Positions 7,747 to 16,515 of a stretch of 64,000 bases of DNA are shown one piece after another. Source of the DNA: Weissella halotolerans DSM 20190. GTDB taxonomy: Bacteria; Bacillota; Bacilli; Lactobacillales; Lactobacillaceae. Position 1 is the stretch's first letter, and the number at the start of each line of letters is the position of its first letter. Location of the stretch: positions 372,001 to 436,000 of the forward strand of contig NZ_ATUU01000001.1 of NCBI RefSeq assembly GCF_000420365.1, in the 5' to 3' direction. The translations under genes and the position numbers were made by a program. Under the pieces are notes generated by a model. It was not told the DNA's origin. It saw only the letters and a list, made by a program, of their open reading frames with translations, and ran no database searches.

Positions 7747-10032
7747 CTAACCCTTTACATAAAGTTCTTGATCAACTTGATCAAATAATGGTGACAACTT
7801 ACCCTCTGCTAATATCGTTAACTGATGCATGGCCCGTGAAGCGATGGTATATACTAACTGTCGCTCATCTTCATCCTGATAGGTTCTATTAGAGGCATCC
7901 CACATAATAACCGCATCAAATTCCAAGCCCTTGGCTAGGTAAGCCGGTACAATAATGGTTCCCGGTACTAGGCGCTGATTCTCTGTACGGATAACTGTAA
8001 CGTCTGTATCATTTTTTAAGGCTGCATAGACTGTTTCCGCTTCCGCCAACGTTTTAGTAATAATCGCGGTAGTTTCGTGGGCTGCTTGATTCGCTGCTAG
8101 TTGTTCTTTGGCCGCTGCTACCATGCTAGCTTGGCTATCAACAACCTCCACTTTAGGCAGCGCCCCTTGTCGATTAAAGGCATGGATCGTGGCCCCATCC
8201 CTCAAAAGAGCCTTAGCAAAGTCAGTAATCTGCTGAGTTGAGCGGTAAGTTTCTGTCAATTCAATGTATTCGGACTTGGCTGGATCAAATAATTTTCCGA
8301 GCTCTTTTTGCAGGGCTGGTGCGTTTTCTTTTGTAAAAATAGCCTGATTCAAATCACCAAGCATGGTAAACCGGGCCTTTGGGAAGTTCATCTTCAAAAA
8401 AGCCAACTGGAAAGGCGTATAATCTTGAATTTCGTCAATAAATACAAATCGGATATCCCGTTGGCCATGACTCCCCTTAATCAAATCAAAGAGCATCATG
8501 AATGGCGTCATATCAGCCAAAGTTAATTGCCCGTTTTGCATGCCTTTAACCGTCGCCCGTACACTTGCACGCCAATTATCTTCGGTTATACCAAAGTCAG
8601 CTAACTTTACGTATTTTGGCATAACATTAAGCATATGAACAAACTGGCGATTAAAGTTGACAAAGCGATTCCGCTTGACTCCCCGTACAATGGGTGCTAA
8701 TGCCTGTTTAATAATTTTACGAGCTAAGTATTTGGTTTCAGCTTCTTCTGATTTAAATTCTTTGGGCTGATCACCTAAGAGGGCATCGTACTCCTCCTTA
8801 GAGAGGTCCTGAATGCTTTCTTCAACCCAGTCCGCTTTTAATTGCGATCCAGCATAACTCTGTAGGAGTTTGAGTAACTTTTCTCGTGTGGCTTGCACCC
8901 GATTGCCTAGCTTATAATTTTCATTAAAGCTATAGAAAATGGAGCGGATCCGATCCGCCGAGATAATTTCTTGACCAGCAAAGGAAATCGAACGTAGTTG
9001 AATATCTGCTTGATTCAAACTATCCGTATAGGCCTGCATCGCCTGAAAATAGGCCATGGATCCTTTAAAATTAATAATCTTTTTCTCAGCTGCATTAGGT
9101 TGACCTTCAAATCGGGCCTGCAATGTTTCTAATTTAAAACGGGGCAATCGACGAGAAGCATATTGATAGTAGGTCATTTGAACCATGTTTTGTTCACCCA
9201 ACTCTGGCAAAACCTGGTCAATATAATCGTTAAACAACTGATTAGGTGAAAACATGACCACTTGACCTGAAGTAAGCTGTCCTCGATAACGATAGAGCAA
9301 ATAAGCAACCCGCTGCAAAACAGCCGAGGTCTTCCCTGAACCGGCTGCGCCTTGAACAAATAATAAGTCCGCTGAAGTATTACGAATAATCTTATTTTGT
9401 TCACGCTGAATGGTAGTAACGATAGATTTCATTTTAGTTGATGATTCGCCAGCAACCGCATCCAATAACATCTGATCGCCAACCGTCTCATCTGTATCAA
9501 AGATGGTCACGATTTTACCATCTTCTAACTGAAACTGCCGTTTAAGTGATACATTTGCATCCTGTGGACCAGCCGGAGTCTGATAGGTGACCGCGCCGAC
9601 ATTATCGTCATAATAAATGGAAGAAATCGGTGCACGCCAGTCATAGACTAAGTAATTATCTGGTCGGTCGGCAAAAGAAGCTAACCCAATATAAATCGAT
9701 TCAACTTCATCTGATCCAGCATCTTGAACATCAATCCGCGCAAAATAAGGTCGTTTTGCTAAACGGTCCAGTGTCTTCCCCTGCTCTTGAGTAGAGTGCA
9801 TTTCACTTTCACGTTGTGCTAGCATCTGCTGTTGTTCCCGCACTGACATGGCTGTTTCGAAAAGGCCACTATAGGTGTTTGTTTTAAACCGTACATCCTG
9901 CCAGCCAGAATCAACATCCGCATGCCGTTGTTTAGCTGCTTGTTGTTCATTTGCATTCCGCGTCTGCGCTTCTTTTATCTTAGCTAATACGAAGTCCAAG
10001 CGTTGCTGTTCTGTATCATAAGGTTCAGCCAT
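7747..10032 (-). CDS. helD: HelD-type superfamily 1 helicase, RNA polymerase recycling factor
   Basis: HelD binds stalled or post-termination RNA polymerase and uses ATP to release nucleic acid and recycle the enzyme. The 761-residue length is close to Bacillus subtilis HelD (774). Features in order are an N-terminal coiled-coil-rich arm (1-90), the P-loop GAAGSGKTS near residue 228, the Walker B segment FIDEIQDYTPFQ, LGDLNQAIF, and the C-terminal helicase motif YLAKGLEFDAVIMWD. It is co-transcribed with coaA. A large inverted repeat separates it from recA upstream. UvrD/Rep helicases share the fold, but the N-terminal arm and length favour HelD. Confidence 0.92.
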   Translation of the reverse strand: MAEPYDTEQQRLDFVLAKIKEAQTRNANEQQAAKQRHADVDSGWQDVRFKTNTYSGLFETAMSVREQQQMLAQRESEMHSTQEQGKTLDRLAKRPYFARIDVQDAGSDEVESIYIGLASFADRPDNYLVYDWRAPISSIYYDDNVGAVTYQTPAGPQDANVSLKRQFQLEDGKIVTIFDTDETVGDQMLLDAVAGESSTKMKSIVTTIQREQNKIIRNTSADLLFVQGAAGSGKTSAVLQRVAYLLYRYRGQLTSGQVVMFSPNQLFNDYIDQVLPELGEQNMVQMTYYQYASRRLPRFKLETLQARFEGQPNAAEKKIINFKGSMAYFQAMQAYTDSLNQADIQLRSISFAGQEIISADRIRSIFYSFNENYKLGNRVQATREKLLKLLQSYAGSQLKADWVEESIQDLSKEEYDALLGDQPKEFKSEEAETKYLARKIIKQALAPIVRGVKRNRFVNFNRQFVHMLNVMPKYVKLADFGITEDNWRASVRATVKGMQNGQLTLADMTPFMMLFDLIKGSHGQRDIRFVFIDEIQDYTPFQLAFLKMNFPKARFTMLGDLNQAIFTKENAPALQKELGKLFDPAKSEYIELTETYRSTQQITDFAKALLRDGATIHAFNRQGALPKVEVVDSQASMVAAAKEQLAANQAAHETTAIITKTLAEAETVYAALKNDTDVTVIRTENQRLVPGTIIVPAYLAKGLEFDAVIMWDASNRTYQDEDERQLVYTIASRAMHQLTILAEGKLSPLFDQVDQELYVKG

Positions 10033-10123
10033 TAGGGTCCTCCCAATAAAAAATTCGTTAGTTAATACTACTACATTTTACCTACAATTACTATGCAGCT
10101 CTTTTAAAAGCAACCCAAACTAA

Positions 10124-10185
10124 ATAAGTGATTAACTGCTTCAGTCTAGGTGGCTGCCCACCTACTGTCACAATTAATCACTTAT
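10124..10185. repeat. Nested inverted repeat between recA and helD
   Basis: A perfect 12-bp outer arm pair (ATAAGTGATTAA/TTAATCACTTAT) encloses a perfect 7-bp hairpin with a 4-nt loop (TAGGTGG-CTGC-CCACCTA). There is no U-run on either side. It may act as an mRNA 3'-end stabiliser or attenuator after recA, or be a mobile palindromic element. Confidence 0.7.
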
Positions 10186-10216
10186 GTTAACTCTTAATTG
10201 GTAAAATATGGCTAGT

Positions 10217-11368
10217 TTAATTGTCGTCTGTACCGGAATCATCAGTAACCGGTGTTTCACCATCAGCTTCAAGCGCTTCATCTGAGCCATCATGCTGACC
10301 TAAGTAAGCATTCCGCACCCGTTGGTAAATTTCATCGTAAATTGCTCGATTTTCTGGATCATCTAACCAGCGAATCACATTGATCTTACCTTGACCAATC
10401 TTCTCATCATTATAGGCAAACCAAGATCCAGCTTTTTGAATAATATCCTTGTCGACGGCTAAATCAATCATTTCACCAGTCTTTGAAATACCCTTACCAA
10501 ACATAATCTCTAATTCAACTTCCCTAAAAGGAGCTGCGACCTTATTTTTGGCCACTTTAATCTTTGTTAAGTTCCCGACAGACTTGATTTCCTCATCGGC
10601 TAGTTTATCAGCCTTCGTTGCTTCAATGCTGCCTCGCCGCCGAACATCCAAGCGGACAGAAGAATAGAATTTAAGTGCACGACCACCAGGTGTTGTTTCA
10701 GGGCTACCAAACATAACCCCAATTTTTTCACGCAATTGGTTAATAAAAATGGCTGTCGTCCCAGTTTTCAAGATAGAACCCGACATTTTTCGTAAGGCTT
10801 GTGACATCATCCGTGCCTGTAACCCAACCGAAGAATCACCAATTTCACCATCAATCTCTGCCTTAGGGGTCAAGGCTGCGACTGAATCAATGACGACCAT
10901 GTCTAAAGCACCAGATGCAATCAATTCGTCCGCAATCGCCAATCCTTGTTCACCAGTATCAGGTTGCGAAAGCAATAATTCATCAACATTAACGCCAAGC
11001 GCTTTGGCATAGGTAACATCAATCGCATTTTCGGCATCAATATAGGCGACCACGCCGCCATTTTTTTGCGCTTCTGCGACCGCATGTAAGGCAAGGGTCG
11101 TTTTACCAGATGATTCGGGACCATAAATTTCAATAATCCGGCCCTTAGGATAGCCACCAATTCCCAACGCAATGTCAAGTTTCAAAGAACCCGTTGAGGT
11201 CGCTTCTACCTTGGTAAACTTATTATCACCTAAACGCATGATAGAACCCTTACCAAATGACTTTTCAATTTTCTTCAAGGCATCATCTAAAGCCTTTTGC
11301 CGTTCTTTAGGATCATCAATGCGTCCTTCAATACGCTTATTTGGGTTAATATTCTTTCCACTTGCCAT
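10217..11368 (-). CDS. recA: RecA recombinase
   Basis: RecA forms filaments on single-stranded DNA, carries out strand exchange in homologous recombination and triggers SOS-type autocleavage. The 383-residue protein has the P-loop GPESSGKTT near residue 83, the [17 protein letters not shown] region, and an acidic C-terminal tail rich in Asp/Glu. The start is supported by GCGGAGG 8-9 nt upstream. It has its own promoter 40-70 bp upstream, whose -10 overlaps a perfect palindrome. No Bacillus-type LexA box (CGAACRNRYGTTYC) is visible. The N-terminal ~20 residues ([17 protein letters not shown]) extend beyond the usual RecA start. Confidence 0.98.
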   Translation of the reverse strand: MASGKNINPNKRIEGRIDDPKERQKALDDALKKIEKSFGKGSIMRLGDNKFTKVEATSTGSLKLDIALGIGGYPKGRIIEIYGPESSGKTTLALHAVAEAQKNGGVVAYIDAENAIDVTYAKALGVNVDELLLSQPDTGEQGLAIADELIASGALDMVVIDSVAALTPKAEIDGEIGDSSVGLQARMMSQALRKMSGSILKTGTTAIFINQLREKIGVMFGSPETTPGGRALKFYSSVRLDVRRRGSIEATKADKLADEEIKSVGNLTKIKVAKNKVAAPFREVELEIMFGKGISKTGEMIDLAVDKDIIQKAGSWFAYNDEKIGQGKINVIRWLDDPENRAIYDEIYQRVRNAYLGQHDGSDEALEADGETPVTDDSGTDDN

Positions 11369-11404
11369 TTGTATTGCCTCCGCTTAATTAACTTTAACTT
11401 AAGT

Positions 11405-11440
11405 TATACTAGTATACACCTAACTTCTAAGAAAAAGCAA
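11405..11440 (-). promoter_or_regulatory. recA promoter with overlapping 12-bp palindrome
   Basis: On the minus strand TTGCTT-N18-TATACT forms a good promoter. The -10 is half of the perfect palindrome TATACTAGTATA (11405-11416), a possible operator. The palindrome does not match the Gram-positive LexA consensus. Confidence 0.6.
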
Positions 11441-11452
11441 GTTACCAGCTCT

Positions 11453-11932
11453 TCATTTCTCCTCAGCAAGAGCTGCTTTTATGAAGTCAAACCCTGCTTC
11501 AACCGCGGCTGATCGAACAGCCTGCCGATCACCAGTCAAAAGAAGGGCCTTCGTATCAAGGTGACCATTCGGTTTAGCTAGTCCAATAAAGACTGTGCCT
11601 GCGGGCTTCCCTTCCAATGAGGCTGGTCCTGCTACCCCAGTAAAACTAATTGCCCAATCGGTATCTAAAGCCTTCTTAGCGCCTTTGGCCATTGCTGCTG
11701 CAACTGGGGCAGAAACAACGCCATACCTTTCGATGAGGGCTGGTTCCACCTGGACTAGCTGCTCCTTAGCAGCCGCTGAATAGGTAACAAAGGCACCTGG
11801 TAGAACACTAGAAATCCCACTAACCTCAGCTAACCGACTAACAAACAGACCCGCGGTTAACGATTCGGCACTCGTAATCCGCTGCTGGCGGTTAATCAAT
11901 TTCTGCCCGACTTCTTCATTCAATGCTAACAC
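11453..11932 (-). CDS. CinA C-terminal-domain protein (nicotinamide-nucleotide amidase, PncC type)
   Basis: The family deamidates NMN to nicotinate mononucleotide in pyridine-nucleotide salvage. The 160-residue protein holds only the C-terminal CinA domain: SAESLTAGLFVSRLAEVSG, VTYSAAAKEQL, GVAGPASLEGKPAGTVFIG. The N-terminal molybdopterin-binding-like domain of full CinA (~410 residues) is absent. I chose the GTG at 11932 because GGGGGAGG lies 7 nt upstream; the in-frame ATG at 11980 would add 16 residues that include the ribosome-binding site. It sits between pgsA and recA, the usual place for cinA, and a terminator separates it from pgsA. Confidence 0.88.
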   Translation of the reverse strand: MLALNEEVGQKLINRQQRITSAESLTAGLFVSRLAEVSGISSVLPGAFVTYSAAAKEQLVQVEPALIERYGVVSAPVAAAMAKGAKKALDTDWAISFTGVAGPASLEGKPAGTVFIGLAKPNGHLDTKALLLTGDRQAVRSAAVEAGFDFIKAALAEEK

Positions 11933-11986
11933 AAAATTACCTCCCCCTTTAATAGACGACGGACCGATCTTTTTTATCACTTACAT

Positions 11987-12022
11987 AAAAAAGCAGGTCA
12001 CAGTTATCAGTGATCTGCTTTT
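11987..12022 (-). terminator. Intrinsic terminator after pgsA
   Basis: On the minus strand AAAAGCAGATCAC pairs with GTGACCTGCTTTT (one G-U) around an 8-10-nt loop, with six Us at the 3' side. It lies between pgsA and cinA. Confidence 0.8.
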
Positions 12023-12030
12023 CCCATTCC

Positions 12031-12615
12031 TTATTTAAATTCGCCGGCAAAGACCTGGCGATTCTGATAAAAGTAATCTAGACCAGAGTAGACCGTTGCA
12101 ATCAAAGCTACCCAAGCCATGATATAAGCAAACGGAATCCCTAATAGGGCAAAACCAAGATCATGTAAGAGAAAGAAGATGATCGCAATCATCTGTGACA
12201 TCGTCTTAATTTTTCCTGGCATTGCAGCCGCCATCACTTGCCCGTTATTCTCTACGATTAGCGTGCGTAAGCCAGTAATGGCTAATTCACGAATGACGAT
12301 AATTGCCACCATCCAGGCAGGCAACCAGTTAAACTGAACAAAAAAGATAAAGGCCGTCATAACCAATAACTTATCTGCCAAAGGATCAGCAAATTTACCA
12401 AAATTTGTTACCAGGTGCTGTTGTCGAGCAATCTTTCCATCTAAGAGATCAGTTAGCGAAGCTACAATAAAGATTAAGGCAGCCACTAAGTCCGTTACTG
12501 GAATAACCGTTGGGCCAACCAGCAACATTCCCCAGTTTAATGGGAGCGCCAGTACTAACATAAATAGTGGAATTAAAATAATCCGAAATACAGTCAATTT
12601 ATTGGGTAAATTCAT
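12031..12615 (-). CDS. pgsA: CDP-diacylglycerol-glycerol-3-phosphate 3-phosphatidyltransferase
   Basis: This integral membrane enzyme makes phosphatidylglycerophosphate from CDP-diacylglycerol and glycerol-3-phosphate, the committed step to phosphatidylglycerol and cardiolipin. The 194-residue length is normal. The CDP-alcohol phosphotransferase signature is complete: DGKIARQQHLVTNFGKFADP holds D-G-x2-A-R-x8-G-x3-D, with a further Asp in LADK. Several hydrophobic helices surround it. AGGAG precedes the ATG. The gene follows rodZ by 14 nt in the same direction, so a rodZ-pgsA operon is likely. Confidence 0.96.
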   Translation of the reverse strand: MNLPNKLTVFRIILIPLFMLVLALPLNWGMLLVGPTVIPVTDLVAALIFIVASLTDLLDGKIARQQHLVTNFGKFADPLADKLLVMTAFIFFVQFNWLPAWMVAIIVIRELAITGLRTLIVENNGQVMAAAMPGKIKTMSQMIAIIFFLLHDLGFALLGIPFAYIMAWVALIATVYSGLDYFYQNRQVFAGEFK

Positions 12616-12629
12616 TTTGGTCTCTCCTA

Positions 12630-13532
12630 CTAGCGCTTAAACTGCAAATTAGCATTCCAAACAATGGTACCATTATTATCAAGTTTTACATCCTCTTGAC
12701 CTAACTTAACTTTAAGCACATTTGCATTACCAATTTGCATGGTAACACCCTTTGATGTAGCCGGAATCTTAATCACTTGGTTCGCTCCAGCCTTTAATGT
12801 TCCATTGTATAGAACACCACCATTAACGTCTGTGATTTGTGTCCAAACATCAGCCGTAGCATTCAAGGTCATGTCAGTATCTTTATTTTGTGGTAACTCA
12901 ATTCCAGAATACTTAACTGTATTTCCCGTCACTTGACTAGGACCAAGCTTAATGGTGTCCTTATCAGCAGCTTTCTTTTCTTCGGAAGCTTTTTTAGCAG
13001 CTTCATCTTCTGATGACTTAGCAGCCGATGAACTGGCCTTTTGTTCACTAACAGCAGAACTTGTGACCGATACTGACGAACTATCATTCTGGGATCGGGT
13101 TGCTCCAGCAAAGCTGGCCACTAAGGCCCAAATAATGCCAATAATTAAAATAATAGCAGCCCCAATCAACACCTTGGGCATTAATGACTTAGTCCGATCA
13201 GCAGTGCTAGGAACTTCTTTTCGCATCCCCGCCCGAGTGACGTTATCAGCATCAACATGGGCCTTTTCTAAATCAGGCGCTACATCCTTTGTTTCAATTG
13301 CATGGTCCTTAATGAAACTGTCAGCATCCAGTCCCACAGCATTTGCATATTGCCGAACAAAAGCTCGCTCATAAAACGGTCCGGGTAACTGATCAAACTG
13401 TCCGTTTTCAATCGCTTGTAAATAGCGTTTTTGAATCTTAGTTACCTGTTGAATATCGTCAAGAGACAGTCCCTTTTCAAGACGGGCCTCCTGTAGCTCT
13501 TGACCTATAGTCTGATTGCGTTCTTCATTCAT
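12630..13532 (-). CDS. RodZ-like helix-turn-helix membrane protein (DUF4115)
   Basis: RodZ links the cell-wall elongation machinery to the cell shape apparatus. The protein has an N-terminal cytoplasmic HTH (about 10-75: LQEARLEKGLSLDDIQQVTKIQKRYLQAIENG, split here as a family pattern). One membrane helix follows (about 125-150, VLIGAAIILIIGIIWALVAS), then a Ser/Ala/Lys-rich linker and a C-terminal DUF4115 beta domain. I prefer the ATG at 13532, preceded by AGGTGA, over the GTG at 13541. The ymfF-ymfH-rodZ-pgsA-cinA-recA order is conserved in Firmicutes and supports the call. Confidence 0.88.
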   Translation of the reverse strand: MNEERNQTIGQELQEARLEKGLSLDDIQQVTKIQKRYLQAIENGQFDQLPGPFYERAFVRQYANAVGLDADSFIKDHAIETKDVAPDLEKAHVDADNVTRAGMRKEVPSTADRTKSLMPKVLIGAAIILIIGIIWALVASFAGATRSQNDSSSVSVTSSAVSEQKASSSAAKSSEDEAAKKASEEKKAADKDTIKLGPSQVTGNTVKYSGIELPQNKDTDMTLNATADVWTQITDVNGGVLYNGTLKAGANQVIKIPATSKGVTMQIGNANVLKVKLGQEDVKLDNNGTIVWNANLQFKR

Positions 13533-13596
13533 TTGACTCACCTAACTTTATTAAGATTTTTTGCCAGTGACATACATTATTATTCTAACATGTTCA

Positions 13597-14859
13597 TTAT
13601 GATTTTGGATAGGCAATTACATGAGCAATCCCTTGATTTTTCAGCGCCCTTAGACAGGTTACTAGGTCATCAGCCGTTAACTGCCTTAATAGTGCGATTT
13701 CATCTAAGGTCGTTAAACCATCAAAGCTTGCTCCTTCAAAATCCGTCACAATACTTTCGGGATCGTTTAATCGGGCAATCGTTCGCGCTAGTGCATCGCG
13801 TTTCACTAATTCAAAATCAGTTGCCAATGTTTTAACATGCCCTACTAGGTCCGTTAAAACGGGTTTTAACCCTTCAAAAAGCACCCTTGGTTCTGGCGTT
13901 TCAGTTGCAATCGTTAAAAACGCATATCCCCGCTCCCACTCAACTTCGGCAAAAAAGTCATCATTAATTAGGCCTGAATTATACCAGTCCATATAAAGCG
14001 GATTATATTCACCCAGAGCCAAATCAAGCGCTAAACTCAACACCAGCATCATTTTAAACGCTTTTTTACCAGTAAATATTCCGTTTTTTGGTACAATTTG
14101 ACAACCAACCGCCAGGCGTGTCTTGGCCACCGGTAATACCATCGTTTGCTCCGCCGTTTCACTGGGGCTTAAGGCAGACACTTTAACTTCCACTGGACTT
14201 GTTTCTTTTGGCCTTTGACCTGCTAAACTCGCCTCGATGGTGGCTTTGACTTGATCTGAATTAAAAGCACCAGCAATATAAAGGTCACAATTATCCGGTT
14301 GATAAAAGGCCTGAAAAGCTGTCAATAGGTCTGCTGGTCCAATCTTTTGGATTGAACCAGGGCTACCAACAATTTCAGTTGCCAGTGTTGACTGCGGAAA
14401 TACCAGCTGCGTTAACGTTCGAAATAACTGTGCATCTGGATTATCCGCATACATAGCGGCTTCCTGCTCAATAATGGCTGCCTCTCGTTCAACTGCTTGG
14501 GGGTCAAAATAAGGTGTCTGGGTAAAGGTAACTAGTTCCTTTAGGGCGGGCAAATTATTGGCCAGACTGGTGAAGTAATAACAGGTTCGTGAACGAGTAG
14601 TAAAGGCATTGGCATTAGCCCCTAACTCACTAAGGCGATTAAAAGCATCATAACCAGGCTGACCAAACAAACGGTGTTCTAAAAAATGAGCAACCCCGGC
14701 TGGCTGCTGATAGTGGTGACCGGCAAAATCAAAGATTTGATCTTGACTGCCAAAATTCACATTCAAAGCCACTGCCATTTGGTGAAATTCTTTTAGTGGT
14801 AATAAATGTACTCGTAAGCCGTTCGCCAAGGTGACGGTCTCAGACCGTGGCTGATTCAT
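13597..14859 (-). CDS. M16 family zinc peptidase, active subunit (YmfH-like)
   Basis: This putative zinc protease of the insulinase/processing-peptidase family is about 420 residues long. The inverted zinc motif HxxEH is present (AHFLEH, about residue 70), with the downstream Glu in AAIIEQEAAMY. It follows and overlaps its partner by 20 nt; the start at 14859 has GGGAGGAAAAGAG upstream and is preferred over an earlier ATG at 14925 inside the partner gene. Such pairs are thought to form a heterodimer of one active and one inactive subunit. The physiological substrate is unknown. Confidence 0.88.
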   Translation of the reverse strand: MNQPRSETVTLANGLRVHLLPLKEFHQMAVALNVNFGSQDQIFDFAGHHYQQPAGVAHFLEHRLFGQPGYDAFNRLSELGANANAFTTRSRTCYYFTSLANNLPALKELVTFTQTPYFDPQAVEREAAIIEQEAAMYADNPDAQLFRTLTQLVFPQSTLATEIVGSPGSIQKIGPADLLTAFQAFYQPDNCDLYIAGAFNSDQVKATIEASLAGQRPKETSPVEVKVSALSPSETAEQTMVLPVAKTRLAVGCQIVPKNGIFTGKKAFKMMLVLSLALDLALGEYNPLYMDWYNSGLINDDFFAEVEWERGYAFLTIATETPEPRVLFEGLKPVLTDLVGHVKTLATDFELVKRDALARTIARLNDPESIVTDFEGASFDGLTTLDEIALLRQLTADDLVTCLRALKNQGIAHVIAYPKS

Positions 14860-16117
14860 TCTCTTTTCCTCCCAACACTTCATATTGTACTTGGGCCACA
14901 ACCTGCTTAGCAATGGCCTGGACATCCAGCGCAGTAACTGCCTGCATTTGTTTTACCCAGCTGTCAGCAGTGATGGTTTCCCCCCTTAAACCTTGAATCA
15001 AGAAGAGTTGACTAATTTGATCAGGATTATCCAGACTAGTCAAATAACTCGCAGTCAATAAACCCTTAGCTTGAGCCAACTCTGCTCTTGATACTAAGGA
15101 CTCTTGTAAGGTCGTCAATTCTTTCATTACCGCTTTTTCTACTTGCTTGATTGCCTGCGTTTCTACCCCCGCTGTCACGATTAAGATGCGTCTTGGCCAA
15201 TCAAGTTCAGTTTGAATATCATAAGCTAAACCAGCCTGTTCTCGAACACGCGTAAATAAACGTGAAACAGCTAGCCCACCAAAAATGGCATTAAAGACCC
15301 AGGCTGCAAATCGGTCCTCTTCCGTGAGGACGACTTGAAAAATAGCTACAAACTGGCTTTGCTTGGTGGCCTTGTCCTCTTGATAACGTGCTACCTTGCG
15401 CAGGGGTTGACGATAAGTTGCAGTCAGGTTAGTCTGCCGTGGGCCAAAGGGAAGCGTGCTGATTAAGGAGAGCAGCTCACGATCGTCGATCGCCCCCACA
15501 ACAGTGATATCAATTCGATCATGTAGTAAAGCATGTTGCCAAGCCAGCCAAACGTCCAGCGGGTTGCTATTTTCTAAAGCCGACTGATCACCACAACTTG
15601 GCATCGCCTGAGCATCATCATCAAAATATGCCTCTAAGGCCTGTCTTTGCGCCCATAAAGCTGGATTATCTTGAACACTAGCTAATTGATCCAATAGATT
15701 ATCACGTTGTCGATTAAACACGGTCATATCAAACCCTCGGTCAGCACTCCCGAGTGGCTGGAAAAGCATTGTCCGTAAAAAATCAAGTGCTTGTGCAACG
15801 AGTGATGCAGTTTCCACTTGTGCATAACGACCATCAACAACTGTCAATCTCACTCTGATGGTCTGTAAACGCCCATAACGTTGGATATCAACTTCGTAGG
15901 TTGCCCCAAACAGTTTACTTAGTGCTCGTGCCAAATCCGTCTGGGATGGATAAGGATCCGACGTATTTTCAACCATGCTGGCTGCTAACGACCGTTGGGC
16001 CAACTGATTAGCGCTAGTCTCACTCGTTAAGGCCACTTCTAGGGTTACTGTTGCAAACTGTTGCGTCGGCACAAGATGTAAGTAGACATTATCAGTAAGT
16101 TTAACTTCTTTTGACAA
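14840..16117 (-). CDS. M16 family protein lacking the zinc motif (YmfF-like)
   Basis: This is the likely non-catalytic partner of the downstream M16 peptidase. The 425-residue protein has the M16 fold pattern (FGATYEVDIQRYG, IFGGLAVSRLFTRVREQAGLAYD), but the position equivalent to HxxEH reads MVENTSDPYPS, so no zinc can be bound. This loss is normal for YmfF proteins and is not a mutation specific to this strain. It is the first gene of the ymfF-ymfH pair; a GAGGAG site precedes the ATG. Confidence 0.86.
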   Translation of the reverse strand: MSKEVKLTDNVYLHLVPTQQFATVTLEVALTSETSANQLAQRSLAASMVENTSDPYPSQTDLARALSKLFGATYEVDIQRYGRLQTIRVRLTVVDGRYAQVETASLVAQALDFLRTMLFQPLGSADRGFDMTVFNRQRDNLLDQLASVQDNPALWAQRQALEAYFDDDAQAMPSCGDQSALENSNPLDVWLAWQHALLHDRIDITVVGAIDDRELLSLISTLPFGPRQTNLTATYRQPLRKVARYQEDKATKQSQFVAIFQVVLTEEDRFAAWVFNAIFGGLAVSRLFTRVREQAGLAYDIQTELDWPRRILIVTAGVETQAIKQVEKAVMKELTTLQESLVSRAELAQAKGLLTASYLTSLDNPDQISQLFLIQGLRGETITADSWVKQMQAVTALDVQAIAKQVVAQVQYEVLGGKENESATV

Positions 16118-16458
16118 GATAACTCCTCACTTTATTCCATAATAAAATTGGTTCTTTTCACTAATAAACATCCAGCCGGTAGTTTTGTTGACTAGGTACA
16201 ATTTGAATTTGGTATGATTATGCATTCCACTAATAGCGGCTTTCTCAGTACCTTGCTACCATCTGCTAACCATTTCTGCCTTGGAACTAGACTAATAGTT
16301 ATCATTCTAACATAGTTCCCCCTAATTGACGGTAGCACCCACTGGGTCTTAGTTCTCAAGGTATCCCCAACTAAGTTTCACCCCTAATTCAAAATTGACC
16401 ACATTTGACCACAAAAAACCTTTGCTTTTCTTTGGTTATGTTTTCCCCAATAAGGCAC
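16118..16458. other. Non-coding stretch upstream of ymfF
   Basis: About 340 bp between ymfF and the gntK terminator carry no convincing ORF or RNA gene. They contain a 10-bp-phased direct repeat, TTGACCACA at 16395-16403 and 16405-16413. A clear -35/-10 pair for ymfF was not found. Confidence 0.5.
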
Positions 16459-16505
16459 AAAAAAACCGTTGCTATGAAGCGGTCTCCCACTCATACCAAC
16501 GGTTT
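16459..16505 (-). terminator. Intrinsic terminator after gntK
   Basis: On the minus strand AAACCGTTG (16505-16497) pairs with CAACGGTTT (16471-16463) around a 25-nt loop and is followed by Us. Confidence 0.75.
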
Positions 16506-16515
16506 GATAGCTTCT

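Noticed and set aside
11933-11980. N-terminal extension of cinA from the in-frame ATG at 11980
   Set aside because: The extra 16 residues would be translated from the region holding the strong GGGGGAGG site of the GTG start, and the homologous part begins after it.
14840-16117. YmfF as a newly inactivated peptidase
   Set aside because: Loss of the HxxEH zinc motif is the normal state for this subunit in YmfF/YmfH pairs.
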